From Ignavibacterium sp. (GTDB taxonomy: Bacteria; Bacteroidota; Ignavibacteria; Ignavibacteriales; Ignavibacteriaceae), in contig JAVSMP010000001.1 in assembly GCA_032027145.1 (NCBI GenBank), forward strand, positions 1-64,000: 64,000 bases of DNA, written 5' to 3'. The notes below the pieces were generated by a model, which was given only the letters and a program-made list of their open reading frames with translations, searched no databases and was not told the DNA's origin. The translations under genes and the position numbers were made by a program. Shown piece by piece: positions 15,815 to 26,299 of this stretch (the first letter of the stretch is position 1; each line of letters starts with the position of its first letter).

Positions 15815-18376
15815 TTACTCTTTTACCAGACTTTTTCTTCTCAAATTAAACCCGACAGAAACAAACAATCCGAGTACTACAAGTGAACTTAATATTAATG
15901 ACAGGTTTTTTGCAATTACAAACGATTCAGGTAAATACTCGAAGTGAATCTTGTGTTCGCCAGCCGGAACTACTATCCCTCTAAAATCATGATTGGTTCT
16001 GTATATCATTGTTTCTCTCCCATCAATGTATGCTTTCCAGCCGGTAGAGATTTTAAATATTTTGTAATCAGCTTCACCTGAGATATATGTATCACCTAAA
16101 AACAAAAAATTATTTCCGCTTGCATTAACTTTTAAGTAAATGTTCTCATTATCATACTTTTCAATATTCACAAAAGCAGTGCTGTCAGGTCTATCAATCT
16201 TAAGATCAGCGTTTTCAACAAATGCAACTTCCTTTGGATCAAACTGATCATTTTTTACGTTATTAAGTATTTCAATTGCTGTTGCCTTTTGCACCGAATT
16301 AACAAAATATGCTCGAGGTAAAACGTTTTGATTAAGATAAACAAAATCTTTTTCACCGGAATAAACAGGGACTAATCCCTCGTATTTATAAGGTTTATCA
16401 AATACCACATATTTTGTATTTGTCATTCTCCAAAAAGTCTGATTTGCCGGGCTTCCGAGCACATCCATATAATCCTGATACGCTCTTGGTTTGATTCCGG
16501 AGTAGCCATATAAATCCTGAGTTAAAAAGTAAGCATTAAAATTTGAGTTTTGATTAACAGAACCAAGTGAGCCATCCTGTTTAAGATTAATAATTCTGAA
16601 AACTGATTTATCATTCAGTGATTGAATTGCGGAGATATAAGCCGGCTTATCAAATAATTGTTCCTGATTCTGAGCTTCTGTATATGTTTCTCCGCGGTTA
16701 TTAATTCTTATTATGTCAATGAGGCTTAATACTACAATTATAACTATCATCAAATCTTTGCTTACAGCAGATTTCAAATAAGCATAGATCAAACCAAAAG
16801 CTGCTGCTGAAAAGAAAAATGCTAATCTCAGATCACCTAAAAACATATCCGCCATAAAATCATGTATCTGTTGAAGTCTTGTCCCTTTTTCTCCAGCAGC
16901 ATTGATATGACTGATAAACCAGCTTTTAATTGGTGAAGAAAGGAGAATAGTCAGAACAAATATCCCGGTTAACACATAAAAAACATTTCTGATAATGTTA
17001 GAATATTTTTTATCATTTTGATTTTTCAACTCAATTACTCTTGCTATTCCAAGTCCCGCCAGTATTGGAAAACTAAGCTGAACCAGTATCAATATCATCG
17101 AAGGAACTCTGAATTTATCAAAGAACGGGAAATAATGGAACATCAAATCATAGGCAATCGGAAAGGTGCTTCCGAAAGAAATCAAAGCAGCAATAACAGC
17201 TAAGATAGTCAGATATCTTACAAGCGGGTCATTCCAATTAATTATAATAGAAAATATTGCAAGAAAGAAAATTATTACTCCCATATATTGAGCAACATCA
17301 ACAAATGGCATCTGACCGAAATAAGTATTTACTTCAACATCCTTATTCTGAGATAACGGTCCATTATAAACTGCTTTACCAAATCCATAGTAAGACGGCA
17401 CAATCCAGGTTAATATTTCACCGGGTGAGAATGACCAGTTTGTTGCATATTCATAAAAACCAGTTTCTGTTTTGGGTATGGTTCCTGTTTGTTTATCAAC
17501 AATACTTTCTGTGCCGCGTGTTGAATATGGAGTGTACTCAAAAACCTGAGTTAAATTATCAGACTGAATACCTAATCCAACAACAACTGCCAGTAAAAAT
17601 ATTGCGGCAGATTTTACCAACTGTTTTACAAGAATCTTATCTTTTGATTTTAATGCCCTGGCAAAGAAATAAAGAAAATAAATTAGGACTGCAAAAAAGA
17701 TGTAAAATATAATCTGCACGTGCCAGCCCAAATACATAATCGGAATAAAAAACAACAAGAGCATAACATCTAAGAATTTTATTTTTTTCTGGAAGTTTAA
17801 CAGAAGTAATAGAATAACCGGGAAAACAAATATCGCAGTAAGTTTAGTAACATGCCCGATGAACAGAAACACAACTATTCCAGTACTAAACGATACTGCT
17901 AAAGCTGAGAACAAACTTATTAGTTTATCTTTTGTTCTATTTAACATAAAGAAATACATTGTGTAAGCTAGTGCAATCAGATAGAATGTCCATTTAGCAT
18001 AATCAACTGTAAACGGAGCGCTGAAAATATTTCTGATAAAATTTATGACTACATAAATTAAATTAAACCATTTATAACCTGTTGCTAAGGCATACGCCGG
18101 CATTCCACAAAAAATATTCGGATTCCAGAGTGTGTATCCGCCCTGATGATTTTCTATATATGGCTTTACACTTAAGCTTGTTAAAATATCACCTGACTGA
18201 AATGTTTTTCCTCCAAAATAAAGCGGTGCATAAAAGATCAGAAAAACCAGAAGAATTATTATTAAAAAAGTTAATGTCTGAAATTTAATCGGGATAATTT
18301 TATCGAGTGAAAAACTGTTTAGAAAATTATCCTGATGTTCTTTTTTAGTCTTTACGATTTTTTTTGTCTTTGTCAT
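15815..18376 (-). CDS. YfhO family membrane protein
   Basis: 853 residues. A lysine-rich cytoplasmic N-terminus is followed by about 13 membrane helices and a large C-terminal extracytoplasmic domain. Family marks: SGDILTSLSVKPYIENHQGG and LWNPNIFCGMPAYA after helix 1, and the C-terminal block with GWKAYIDGRE, RGIVVPAGEHKIHFEYLPES. YfhO proteins are GT-C-fold enzymes or transferases linked to decoration of cell-surface polymers. The ATG at 18376 has GGAGATTGA directly upstream. It sits between a methyltransferase gene (28-base gap) and the GT-C-like gene (6-base gap) in one operon. The family is firm; the acceptor is unknown. Confidence 0.9.
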   Translation of the reverse strand: MTKTKKIVKTKKEHQDNFLNSFSLDKIIPIKFQTLTFLIIILLVFLIFYAPLYFGGKTFQSGDILTSLSVKPYIENHQGGYTLWNPNIFCGMPAYALATGYKWFNLIYVVINFIRNIFSAPFTVDYAKWTFYLIALAYTMYFFMLNRTKDKLISLFSALAVSFSTGIVVFLFIGHVTKLTAIFVFPVILLLLLNFQKKIKFLDVMLLLFFIPIMYLGWHVQIIFYIFFAVLIYFLYFFARALKSKDKILVKQLVKSAAIFLLAVVVGLGIQSDNLTQVFEYTPYSTRGTESIVDKQTGTIPKTETGFYEYATNWSFSPGEILTWIVPSYYGFGKAVYNGPLSQNKDVEVNTYFGQMPFVDVAQYMGVIIFFLAIFSIIINWNDPLVRYLTILAVIAALISFGSTFPIAYDLMFHYFPFFDKFRVPSMILILVQLSFPILAGLGIARVIELKNQNDKKYSNIIRNVFYVLTGIFVLTILLSSPIKSWFISHINAAGEKGTRLQQIHDFMADMFLGDLRLAFFFSAAAFGLIYAYLKSAVSKDLMIVIIVVLSLIDIIRINNRGETYTEAQNQEQLFDKPAYISAIQSLNDKSVFRIINLKQDGSLGSVNQNSNFNAYFLTQDLYGYSGIKPRAYQDYMDVLGSPANQTFWRMTNTKYVVFDKPYKYEGLVPVYSGEKDFVYLNQNVLPRAYFVNSVQKATAIEILNNVKNDQFDPKEVAFVENADLKIDRPDSTAFVNIEKYDNENIYLKVNASGNNFLFLGDTYISGEADYKIFKISTGWKAYIDGRETMIYRTNHDFRGIVVPAGEHKIHFEYLPESFVIAKNLSLILSSLVVLGLFVSVGFNLRRKSLVKE

Positions 18377-18404
18377 TCAATCTCCGTTTGAGATATTTAA
18401 TAAA

Positions 18405-19214
18405 CTACTTTGCTGCTATAAAATTAATTCCGGATCCTACTTTGTTATTTGATTTATAATCAATCCACATCATTATAAAAGTGAACGGAAACGTTAGTAA
18501 GTAATATAATGGCAGAATGATCAAAAATAACTTTGAAAGATTGACCATTAGTATAGGATATTTAATACCGAGTCTCCAGGCTTTATCTCCCCAAAATCCG
18601 TATGTGTATTTGGATTGATAAGTTGCAAATCCAGCCGGATGAAGTTTCGCTTCAAGTTCTTCTTTTGAGTAACCGTCACGTGCGTGTTCGCCAATAAAGC
18701 TTTCATCATCATCATCGTGAACATCGCTGCCTCCGTATATTGAAGGTGTGTTTATGATTAAGTATCCATTTTTTTTAAGTGCGGTATAAAAGTTTTCAAA
18801 CACTTTTCTGTCATCTTCAATATGCTCCATTACATCAACACAGACTATTAAATCAAATTTATCCGTATGATTTATTACTGTTAGATCTTCAATACCAAAA
18901 GAAACATTTTCAATTTTCTGACTTTTGAAAAAATTTATACAGTCGTTAATCCAGTCCTCTTTTACATCAACCGAATAGATTTCGCAAGGCTGAAGAGCCT
19001 TAGACATAAAATAAGAATACTGCCCATAGCCTGAGCCAGCATCATAAATGCTTATTTTTTTACTGCCGAATAATTTTCTGAGATTTTTTAATTCTCTTCT
19101 AACATACCACGAACGTAAGAACATTAAATCAAGTATCTTATAAAAGATGATTCTTAAAAATGGAAATTTCTTAATAATAGTTGCAAAAATATTTTTTACC
19201 GGATCGTATTTCAT
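18405..19214 (-). CDS. SAM-dependent methyltransferase
   Basis: 269 residues. Motif I is ISIYDAGSGYGQYSYFMSKA, followed by YSVDVKEDWINDCI, FDLIVCVDVMEHIEDDRKVF (motifs II-III) and LKKNGYLIINTPSIYGG. A C-terminal hydrophobic hairpin (LFLIILPLYYLLTFPFTFIM) would tether it to the membrane, in keeping with a lipid-linked substrate. HDDDDESFIGEHARDGYS is a notably acidic loop. It is part of the minus-strand polysaccharide run, between the GT4 gene (37 bases upstream) and the YfhO gene. Confidence 0.88.
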   Translation of the reverse strand: MKYDPVKNIFATIIKKFPFLRIIFYKILDLMFLRSWYVRRELKNLRKLFGSKKISIYDAGSGYGQYSYFMSKALQPCEIYSVDVKEDWINDCINFFKSQKIENVSFGIEDLTVINHTDKFDLIVCVDVMEHIEDDRKVFENFYTALKKNGYLIINTPSIYGGSDVHDDDDESFIGEHARDGYSKEELEAKLHPAGFATYQSKYTYGFWGDKAWRLGIKYPILMVNLSKLFLIILPLYYLLTFPFTFIMMWIDYKSNNKVGSGINFIAAK

Positions 19215-19251
19215 TTTATAAATTCAGTATAGGATAGTATAAATTTAAAAA

Positions 19252-20373
19252 TTATGAGTTAATTAAATTAAAAATTCCATTTACAAAATTTTTCCACGAA
19301 TACTGTTCAGCAATTTTAGAAATATTATTTGAAAATTCATTTTCTTTATTCTCAGTATAAAACTTAATTATTGCGTCAGCTAACTGACTGGGATTTTCCG
19401 GTTCTACAATATAGCCGGTTTGGTTATTCTTAATTACCTCACCCAGACCGCCAACACTTGCGGCAATAACTGGTTTATCAAAATTAACAGCTATCTGAAC
19501 AATGCCGCTTTGTGTTGCACTTTTGTAAGGAAGAATTACAACATCAGCAGCAGAAAAATAATATTTAACTTCCTCTGTAGAAATAAAATCTGAAAACAAA
19601 ATCACATCGTCTTGCAAATTTAGCTTTTCAATTAGTCCTGTATATTTTTTTTCATCATCGTAAAATTCTCCAGCCACAATCAACTTTATTTTGATTTTTT
19701 CTTTAACAAAAACTAGTGCTTCAATAAGAACATCCAAGCCTTTATAATCCCGAATAAAACCGAAGAATAAAACATACTTTGCATCAGTAAGTTTAAGCTT
19801 ACTCAGCGCTTTTTCTTTACTAACCTTTTCACCGAATCTTGAATACACCGGATGCGGAAGAACTTTGCATTTTGGTTGTTTAACAAACTTCTCAAGATCT
19901 TTTTTTACTTCTTCAGAAAGAGTGATAAAGAAATCCATTTTGTTCAAAAAAGATTTGGTTAATAGTTTATCGCCGGGTCTTTTTTCGTGTGGAATAATAT
20001 TATGGCATAAAGCAAGTAATTTTGCTCTAGTTTCTTTCATTAAACTTTTTGCAATTGAACTATAACAAAGAGCAAAAAATGGCAGCCAATATGCAAAGAT
20101 TACCAACTCAGGATTAAGCTTAATAATTTTTTTAGCAGTTTCTTTCCAGGATATCGGATTAATGGAATCAATAATTATTTCAGCCGGAATTTTATCAACA
20201 TCTTCGCCGTTTTCAAATTGTGATTTTCCGGGGAAAAAAATTGCCGGATATTGTCTTTTAAAAGTAAGAACATCCACGTGATTAGTAATTATTAATTCCT
20301 TGTAAAGCTGGGCAGTAAAATTAGCAATACCGCCTCTCAAAGGATAAGCCGGTGATACAATTACGATTTTCAT
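19252..20373 (-). CDS. Glycosyltransferase family 4 protein
   Basis: 373 residues, GT-B fold: N-terminal MKIVIVSPAYPLRGGIANFT (glycine-rich acceptor loop), C-terminal FGFIRDYKGLDVLIEAL, IVAGEFYDDEKKY, VILFSDFISTEEVKYYFSAA, and VVILPYKSATQSGIVQIAVN, GGLGEVIKNNQTGY. This matches WcaI/mannosyltransferase-like family 4 enzymes. It starts 39 bases after the GT2 gene and precedes a methyltransferase gene in the same orientation. A cytoplasmic-face sugar transferase is expected; donor unknown. Confidence 0.92.
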   Translation of the reverse strand: MKIVIVSPAYPLRGGIANFTAQLYKELIITNHVDVLTFKRQYPAIFFPGKSQFENGEDVDKIPAEIIIDSINPISWKETAKKIIKLNPELVIFAYWLPFFALCYSSIAKSLMKETRAKLLALCHNIIPHEKRPGDKLLTKSFLNKMDFFITLSEEVKKDLEKFVKQPKCKVLPHPVYSRFGEKVSKEKALSKLKLTDAKYVLFFGFIRDYKGLDVLIEALVFVKEKIKIKLIVAGEFYDDEKKYTGLIEKLNLQDDVILFSDFISTEEVKYYFSAADVVILPYKSATQSGIVQIAVNFDKPVIAASVGGLGEVIKNNQTGYIVEPENPSQLADAIIKFYTENKENEFSNNISKIAEQYSWKNFVNGIFNLINS

Positions 20374-20412
20374 TTTACAGATGTTACGGAGGGATGGATT
20401 GTTAATTGAACT

Positions 20413-21501
20413 TTAGTTTCGGTCTTTAATAACATATTCCCTTTCACTTTGGTTTTGATGGACCATCATTTCACCAAGCAATCCTACAGAAAAAAACTGA
20501 ACACCAACTATAATCAACAACATACCAAGGAACAGCATCGGTCGGTTGCTTAAGGCTTTACCGGATAACCACTCGATTGTTAAATAACCATTAACAATCA
20601 AACCTATAAAAAAAGCCACTGCTCCCAAAAATCCGAAAAAGTGCATTGGTCGTTTTATATATCTGCTTACAAAGGTAACTGTAATTAAATCAATAAAACC
20701 TTTAAAGAATCTCGAGATACCAAATTTAGTTTTTCCATATCTGCGTTTATGATGTTTAACAGGAATTTCAGTAACAGTAAAGCCCTGCCATTTAGCGAGT
20801 ACAGGTACATATCGGTGAAGCTCGCCGTAAACATTTAAATTTTGTACAACTTCTCTGCGATAAGCTTTTAATCCACAATTAAAATCATGAATTTTAATTC
20901 CGCTGAATAATCTTGTAATAAAATTGAAGAAGCGCGACGAATATTTTTTTATAAACGGATCAAATCTTTCTTTCTTCCAGCCTGAACAAAGATCATAACC
21001 TTCATCAAGTTTCTTTAAGAGATTTGGAACTTCAAAAGGATCATCCTGCAGATCTGCATCCATTGTAATAATTACATCGCCGGTAGCAGTTTTAAATCCG
21101 ACCTGCAAAGCTGCGGATTTACCATAATTTTTTCTAAAGCTAATATATTTTAATCGTGTATCAGTTTTACCAGCATCTTTAATTACCTGTAAAGATTTAT
21201 CAGTACTTCCATCATCTACAAAAATAACTTCATAAGGTTTATTTAATGTTTTGATTGCTTTTCTAATTTCATTGATAAGCGGCTGAATAGATTCCTCTTC
21301 ATTAAAAAGCGGTACAACAATAGAAATTTTCTGAAAACTTACTTTTACAGGCTGGGCTGCTTGATCGCTGGATGAAGTCTGAGGTTTATAATATCTCTTT
21401 TTAGGATAATATCTTCTGCCGCCTTTGCGGTATTTATTAGGAGTCTGCCCGGTACTGCTCTTTTCACTCTGAACCGGTTTATTTTGATCGCTTTCTGCCA
21501 C
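20413..21501 (-). CDS. Glycosyltransferase family 2, DPM1/GtrB-like, with C-terminal membrane helices
   Basis: I place the start at GTG 21501 because AAAGG lies six bases upstream; a TTG at 21555 would add 18 residues. The first 70 residues are a low-complexity basic tail (KYRKGGRRYYPKKRYYKPQ). The GT-A domain follows: ISIVVPLFNEEESIQPLI, VIFVDDGSTDKSL, and TMDADLQDDP with the metal-binding DAD. GKTKFGISRFFKGFIDL leads into two membrane helices at the C-terminus. Such proteins make polyprenyl-phosphate sugars (for example undecaprenyl-phosphate glucose or mannose) that feed GT-C enzymes, which fits the GT-C-like and YfhO genes downstream. It is the first gene of the minus-strand run. Confidence 0.9.
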   Translation of the reverse strand: MAESDQNKPVQSEKSSTGQTPNKYRKGGRRYYPKKRYYKPQTSSSDQAAQPVKVSFQKISIVVPLFNEEESIQPLINEIRKAIKTLNKPYEVIFVDDGSTDKSLQVIKDAGKTDTRLKYISFRKNYGKSAALQVGFKTATGDVIITMDADLQDDPFEVPNLLKKLDEGYDLCSGWKKERFDPFIKKYSSRFFNFITRLFSGIKIHDFNCGLKAYRREVVQNLNVYGELHRYVPVLAKWQGFTVTEIPVKHHKRRYGKTKFGISRFFKGFIDLITVTFVSRYIKRPMHFFGFLGAVAFFIGLIVNGYLTIEWLSGKALSNRPMLFLGMLLIIVGVQFFSVGLLGEMMVHQNQSEREYVIKDRN

Positions 21502-21879
21502 ATTTACCTTTGTTAATTTCACTTCAAAATTAACCGAATAATACGGAAAAAACAATTTGTGTACTTATAAATCATCTCTTAAAGGATATTATTTCTTTGG
21601 GCTAAATAAAGGTTATGCTTAATAAATTATAATTGCAGAAAAAAATTTCAGACAGAAATTATCAGACTGCTTTGAATTAATATAAAGTAAAGAATGCAAT
21701 CTGAATCCATGTCAAGATTTCTTTATTTTCACTCTGAGCTATGTTGGAGATAATCAAATAAAATATTCAGAAATTCTTTCAATTAATTTCCAATTAATAC
21801 TTCATATTAAAAGGTGGATTGTTTATTTTGCAAATAGATTTCTAACTAATTTAATATCTAACAAACTTTGAGGTGCATA
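21502..21879. other. Divergent intergenic region, no gene seen
   Basis: About 380 AT-rich bases between the divergent GT2 and sorting-domain genes. It must hold promoters for both. I find no convincing ORF, RNA gene or long inverted repeat. The only clear element is the ribosome site GAGGTG just before the ATG at 21880. Confidence 0.5.
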
Positions 21880-23628
21880 ATGCAGAAAATTTTTCTTCCT
21901 TTTTTACTTTCATTTTTTGTTTTTGCTGTTGTAGTCAATGCTCAGCACAGCAGAACAAATCAGGATAACTTTAAGAACACACCAATAGTTCATCAAATTC
22001 CAAGTGAATCAGTTTTATTTATGGATGATATGAACGGTGATAATACATTGACAGGCATTCAGGCAAGAGGTTGGTTTTTTGATGATGTTGATGGAGCTGG
22101 TATAACCACGGTATTCCAGGGAAATACTACCGTATTTCCTGCATACGAAGGACCAGCCACAGGTTACATTGGACAGAATTTTAATGGCGCATTTAATGGC
22201 GGATTATTGATTGATCAATGGTTAATTTCTCCACTGGTAACTGTAACTGCTGGAGATACACTTAAATTCTGGCATCGCTCACCTGATAACAGTTCTTGGG
22301 CTGACCCTCTTGAAGTTTGGGTTTCAACTACTGGCGGTACAACTCACTCAGATTTTGATGTTCAATTAGCATCATTTACAGGTTCGATCACAGGATGGCA
22401 GCAATATGTTGGTAATTTTACTACATCAGGAACAGTAAGATTTGCTGTAAGATATTATACTACAACTGGCGGTCCATCTGGTACTACATCAGATTATGTA
22501 GGACTTGATTTATTTGAAGTTACTGGAACAGCAGCAAGTACACAGGATTTATTCATTTCGGAATACTTAGAAGGTTCAAGCAATAATAAAGCGATAGAAA
22601 TCTTCAACCCAACTGGTGCAAGTGTAGATCTATCAAATTATAGAGTTGTAAGATCTAATAACGGTGCTGATTCCATTCAATACATTCAACCTCTTTCTGG
22701 TACTTTGGCTGCAAATCAGGTATTTGTATTGGCTAACCCACAAGCTGATCCAACAATCTTAGCTGTTGCTGATATTGATACTGGTGCTATCACTTTCTAT
22801 AACGGTGATGATTATATGGCATTAGAAAAAAATATCGCAAGTGTATGGACTCCAATTGATGTAATAGGAATTTTAGGTGAAGATCCTGGCACTGCCTGGA
22901 CTGTTGCTGGTATAGCTAATGGTACCGCAGAACATACACTTGTTAGAAAAGAAGAAGTTTTATTCGGAACAACAGATTGGGCTTTATCAGCAGGAACAGA
23001 TTCAGTTAGTTCACAATGGATAGTATATCCCCAAAACACTTTTACTTTTTTAGGAAATCATACTGTCGTACCTGTTGAGTTAACTTCATTTGTTGCATCT
23101 GTAAGCGGAACTTCTATTAACTTAGCTTGGTCAACCGCATCCGAATTAAATAACCTTGGTTTTGAGATTGAACGAAAATCTACTAACTCCGAATGGCAAG
23201 TGATCGGATTTGTTGCTGGATTTGGAACTTCAACCAGAACTAATAAGTATTATTTCTCAGATGATAATTTATCAATAGGTAAATACAGTTATAGACTGAA
23301 ACAAGTTGATTTTGAAGGTACTTTTGAATACTCGAATATTGTTGAAGCTGAAATAATTGCGGTTAATAAATTTGAATTATCACAAAATTATCCTAACCCA
23401 TTTAACCCTTCTACTTCTATCAAATTTAATTTACCTGTTGCGAGCAATGTAAAATTATCAGTCTTCAATTTATTAGGACAGGAAGTTAAAACACTTGTAA
23501 ACGGATTTAAAACTGCTGGTTCACATACCATTACGTTTGATGCTAGCGCACTTTCAAGTGGTATTTACCTTTATAAAATCGAAGCAAATAACTTTACTCA
23601 AACCAGAAAAATGACTTTGATAAAGTAA
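21880..23628 (+). CDS. Secreted multidomain protein with lamin-tail domain and type IX sorting domain
   Basis: The start is the ATG at 21880 ([20 protein letters not shown], signal peptide) with GAGGTG ten bases upstream; an in-frame TTG at 21868 is not needed. Order of domains: a MAM/choice-of-anchor-J-like domain (about residues 45-205, with [20 protein letters not shown]), a lamin-tail domain (about 205-330, [20 protein letters not shown]), a fibronectin-III-like module ([14 protein letters not shown]) and a type IX sorting domain ([20 protein letters not shown] to the end RKMTLIK). It is expected to be exported through the outer membrane and surface-attached. Ligand unknown. It stands alone and is closed by a strong terminator. 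Confidence 0.92.
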   Translation: MQKIFLPFLLSFFVFAVVVNAQHSRTNQDNFKNTPIVHQIPSESVLFMDDMNGDNTLTGIQARGWFFDDVDGAGITTVFQGNTTVFPAYEGPATGYIGQNFNGAFNGGLLIDQWLISPLVTVTAGDTLKFWHRSPDNSSWADPLEVWVSTTGGTTHSDFDVQLASFTGSITGWQQYVGNFTTSGTVRFAVRYYTTTGGPSGTTSDYVGLDLFEVTGTAASTQDLFISEYLEGSSNNKAIEIFNPTGASVDLSNYRVVRSNNGADSIQYIQPLSGTLAANQVFVLANPQADPTILAVADIDTGAITFYNGDDYMALEKNIASVWTPIDVIGILGEDPGTAWTVAGIANGTAEHTLVRKEEVLFGTTDWALSAGTDSVSSQWIVYPQNTFTFLGNHTVVPVELTSFVASVSGTSINLAWSTASELNNLGFEIERKSTNSEWQVIGFVAGFGTSTRTNKYYFSDDNLSIGKYSYRLKQVDFEGTFEYSNIVEAEIIAVNKFELSQNYPNPFNPSTSIKFNLPVASNVKLSVFNLLGQEVKTLVNGFKTAGSHTITFDASALSSGIYLYKIEANNFTQTRKMTLIK

Positions 23629-23647
23629 TTTTGTCCAAATTTTTTTT

Positions 23648-23677
23648 AGCCCCGATGTTTTCGGGGCTTTTTTTTTT
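23648..23677 (+). terminator. Rho-independent terminator after the sorting-domain gene
   Basis: Perfect 8-base stem AGCCCCGA/TCGGGGCT (23648-23655 and 23661-23668) with a 5-base loop, followed by a run of ten T. It lies 20 bases after the stop at 23628. Confidence 0.95.
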
Positions 23678-23705
23678 GAAAGATATTTGATAAATCAAAT
23701 CTAAA

Positions 23706-24620
23706 ATGAAACGAATTGTTGTAACCGGTGCAACAGGTTTGATCGGCAAAAAACTTGTTGATTCGCTTATAAAAATGAAATATGAAGTTATTGCTTTTAG
23801 CAGGAATGCTGAAAAGGCAAAACTGCTGCTTCCAGATGCAAATAAATTTGTCAGTTGGGATTATACAAAGCCAAATGAATGGAGATCTGAGATAGAAAAT
23901 TCATTTGCCATTATTCATCTCGCTGGTAACAATCTTTTTGAAAAACGATGGAATGAAAAATTCAAGTCGAAGATATTAGAGTCTCGTGAACTAAGCACAA
24001 GAAATCTTATTGAAGCAGTAAAATCCAGTACGAATAAACCAGGAGTTTTTATTTGTGCTAGTGGAATCGGCATTTATGGAGACCGTGCTGATGAATTGCT
24101 TAAGGAAGAGTCATTAAATGGAAACGATTTTCTTGCTGATGTATGTAAAGTATGGGAGAATGAATCAAGAAAAGTTGAGGAGTTTGGAGTTAGAAGTGTA
24201 CAAATAAGAACAGGATTAGTTTTGAGCACTGAAGACGGAGCACTTAAACAGATGTTACCGGCATTCAAATTTTTTGTTGGTGGACCCTTGGGAAGCGGTA
24301 AACAGTGGTCTTCCTGGTTGCATATTGATGATATTGTTAAAATCTATTTATATGCGTTAGAAGGTAATAGTATTTCAGGACCAGTAAATGCTGTCTCGCC
24401 CAATCCGGTTACAATGTGGGAATTTGCTAAAACATTGGGTAAAGTTCTAAATCGTCCTTCAATCTTTCCTGTTCCAAAATTTGTTTTAAAATTAGTGATA
24501 GGCGAGGCTGCCGAAGTAGTTACAGCAAGCCAAAAGGTTGTGCCAGATAAACTTATTAAATGTGGTTACAAGTTTAAATTCGATAATATAGAAACGGCGT
24601 TAAGAGATTTGCTTAAATAA
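23706..24620 (+). CDS. TIGR01777 family NAD(P)-dependent epimerase-like protein
   Basis: 304 residues, the usual length for this atypical short-chain dehydrogenase group (YfcH/SulA-like). The Rossmann nucleotide motif is VTGATGLIGKKLVDSLI at residues 5-21; IIHLAGNNLFEKRWNEKFK, SRELSTRNLIEAV, FICASGIGIYGDR and VQIRTGLVLSTEDGALKQML follow in the family order, and the C-terminal DUF1731-like part has GEAAEVVTASQKVVPDKL. The biochemical role of this family is not settled. It stands alone between a terminator and the convergent ahcY gene. Confidence 0.93.
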   Translation: MKRIVVTGATGLIGKKLVDSLIKMKYEVIAFSRNAEKAKLLLPDANKFVSWDYTKPNEWRSEIENSFAIIHLAGNNLFEKRWNEKFKSKILESRELSTRNLIEAVKSSTNKPGVFICASGIGIYGDRADELLKEESLNGNDFLADVCKVWENESRKVEEFGVRSVQIRTGLVLSTEDGALKQMLPAFKFFVGGPLGSGKQWSSWLHIDDIVKIYLYALEGNSISGPVNAVSPNPVTMWEFAKTLGKVLNRPSIFPVPKFVLKLVIGEAAEVVTASQKVVPDKLIKCGYKFKFDNIETALRDLLK

Positions 24621-24876
24621 TTTTATACTTATAGTTCTTTAGATAAATCAATAAATTTTTATAAACATCTTCTCGTTCCAATTCAACAAACAGAAATTAA
24701 ATTTTTGTCTAGCTTCTTTTGAACTTTTCTTCGAATAACATACTTATCAAATTCTGTTAATCCAGCTGCAAAATTATCTATTGGAGCAAAATTATTTTTC
24801 ATTTTGTCTTACATCGCTTCAATCAAAAACAAAAAAGGACTTGAATTACAAGCCCTTTTTAACAGCAAATAATCTT
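24621..24876. other. Intergenic region between epimerase gene and ahcY, with a short decayed-looking frame
   Basis: On the minus strand an ATG at 24802 opens 39 codons (MKNNFAPIDNFAAGLTEFDK and on) to a TGA at 24683-24685; one frame away it continues as FVELEREDVYKNLLIYLKNY. This looks like a small gene with a frameshift, or chance. I do not recognise it. Confidence 0.3.
24831..24857 (-). terminator. Rho-independent terminator of ahcY
   Basis: On the minus strand AAGGGCTTG (24857-24849) pairs with CAAGTCCTT (24843-24835), one G-T wobble, loop of five, followed by T6. It lies about 20 bases after the ahcY stop. Confidence 0.85.
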
Positions 24877-26205
24877 TTAATACCTGTAATAATCAGGCTT
24901 AAATGGACCTTCAACCTTAACACCAATATATTTTGCCTGTTCCGGTGTTAAAGTATCAATCTCAACTCCGATTTTCTTCAGGTGCAATCTTGCAACTCTT
25001 TCATCCAGATGTTTTGGTAAAGTATAAACTTTATTTTCATATCTGTCAGGATGATTCCATAGTTCTAACTGCGCCAGAGTCTGATTTGTAAATGAATTTG
25101 ACATAACAAATGAAGGATGACCTGTTGCGCAGCCAAGATTTACTAATCTTCCTTCTGCAAGAATAATTATATCTTTACCATCAAGTGTGTATTTATCAAC
25201 CTGAGGTTTAATTATAACTTTTGTGTCGCCATATTTTTTATTCAGCCATGCCATGTTTATTTCAGTATCAAAATGTCCGATATTGCAAACAACAGTTTTG
25301 TCCTTCATCATTTCGAAATGTCTTGCATCAACAACATTTGTATTACCGGTTGCAGTAACAACAATATCAGCTTCTTTTACTGCGTCATCCATTCTCTTAA
25401 CCTCATAACCCTCCATTGCTGCCTGCAATGCACAGATTGGATCAATTTCAGTAACGATAACTCTTACATGTGCATTCTTTAATGATTCAGCTGAGCCTTT
25501 GCCAACATCACCGAAACCTGCAACAACAGCTACTTTACCTGCGAGCATAAGATCGGTTGCTCTGCGTATTGCATCAACTAAAGACTCTCTGCAGCCGTAC
25601 TTGTTATCGAACTTAGATTTTGTAACTGAATCATTAACATTAATTGCAGGTATTGGAAGTGTTCCATTTTCCATTCTCTCATACAAGCGATGAACACCGG
25701 TAGTAGTTTCTTCTGAGACGCCTTTAATACCGGCTGCAAGTTCTGGATAGTTATCAAAAACCATATTGGTTAAATCGCCGCCGTCATCAAGAATCATATT
25801 TAATGGTTTTGATTCATCGCCAAAAAATAATGTCTGTTCGATGCACCAGTTAAATTCATCTTCGTTCATTCCTTTCCAGGCAAAAACCGGAACTCCTGCT
25901 TTTGCAATAGCAGCAGCAGCGTGATCTTGAGTTGAAAAAATATTACAAGATGACCATCTTACTTCAGCTCCAAGTTCAATTAATGTTTCAATCAAAACTG
26001 CAGTTTGTATTGTCATATGTAAACAGCCTGCAATTCTTGCACCTTTAAGCGGTTTCTTGCCGCGGTATTCTTCACGTAAAGACATCAAGCCCGGCATTTC
26101 AACTTCTGCTAATTCTATTTCTTTTCTTCCCCACTCAGCTAAAGAAATATCTTTAACTTTATAAGGAAGTGTGAGATCAATTTTTTTATCGAGCGTTACA
26201 CTCAT
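24877..26205 (-). CDS. ahcY: Adenosylhomocysteinase
   Basis: 442 residues. Hydrolyses S-adenosylhomocysteine to adenosine and homocysteine, using bound NAD, in the cytoplasmic methyl cycle. Seen: [55 protein letters not shown] with the catalytic Lys/Asp, the NAD site [38 protein letters not shown], and the conserved end KPDYYRY whose Lys and Tyr reach the neighbour subunit. The start has AAAGGAATATATA before the ATG. It lies next to metK in the same orientation (94-base gap), so the two successive steps around SAM are probably co-regulated. Confidence 0.98.
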   Translation of the reverse strand: MSVTLDKKIDLTLPYKVKDISLAEWGRKEIELAEVEMPGLMSLREEYRGKKPLKGARIAGCLHMTIQTAVLIETLIELGAEVRWSSCNIFSTQDHAAAAIAKAGVPVFAWKGMNEDEFNWCIEQTLFFGDESKPLNMILDDGGDLTNMVFDNYPELAAGIKGVSEETTTGVHRLYERMENGTLPIPAINVNDSVTKSKFDNKYGCRESLVDAIRRATDLMLAGKVAVVAGFGDVGKGSAESLKNAHVRVIVTEIDPICALQAAMEGYEVKRMDDAVKEADIVVTATGNTNVVDARHFEMMKDKTVVCNIGHFDTEINMAWLNKKYGDTKVIIKPQVDKYTLDGKDIIILAEGRLVNLGCATGHPSFVMSNSFTNQTLAQLELWNHPDRYENKVYTLPKHLDERVARLHLKKIGVEIDTLTPEQAKYIGVKVEGPFKPDYYRY

Positions 26206-26299
26206 TATATATTCCTTTAATTATTTATAATTTTCTTTTTTGTATCAACGTTTACCAGATAAATTTATCAACGATTAAATTGAAAATCAGTATAATTTT

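Noticed and set aside
17018-17712. Plus-strand frames antisense to the YfhO gene
   Set aside because: The minus-strand YfhO protein is a clear family member across the whole stretch; the antisense frames have no recognisable features.
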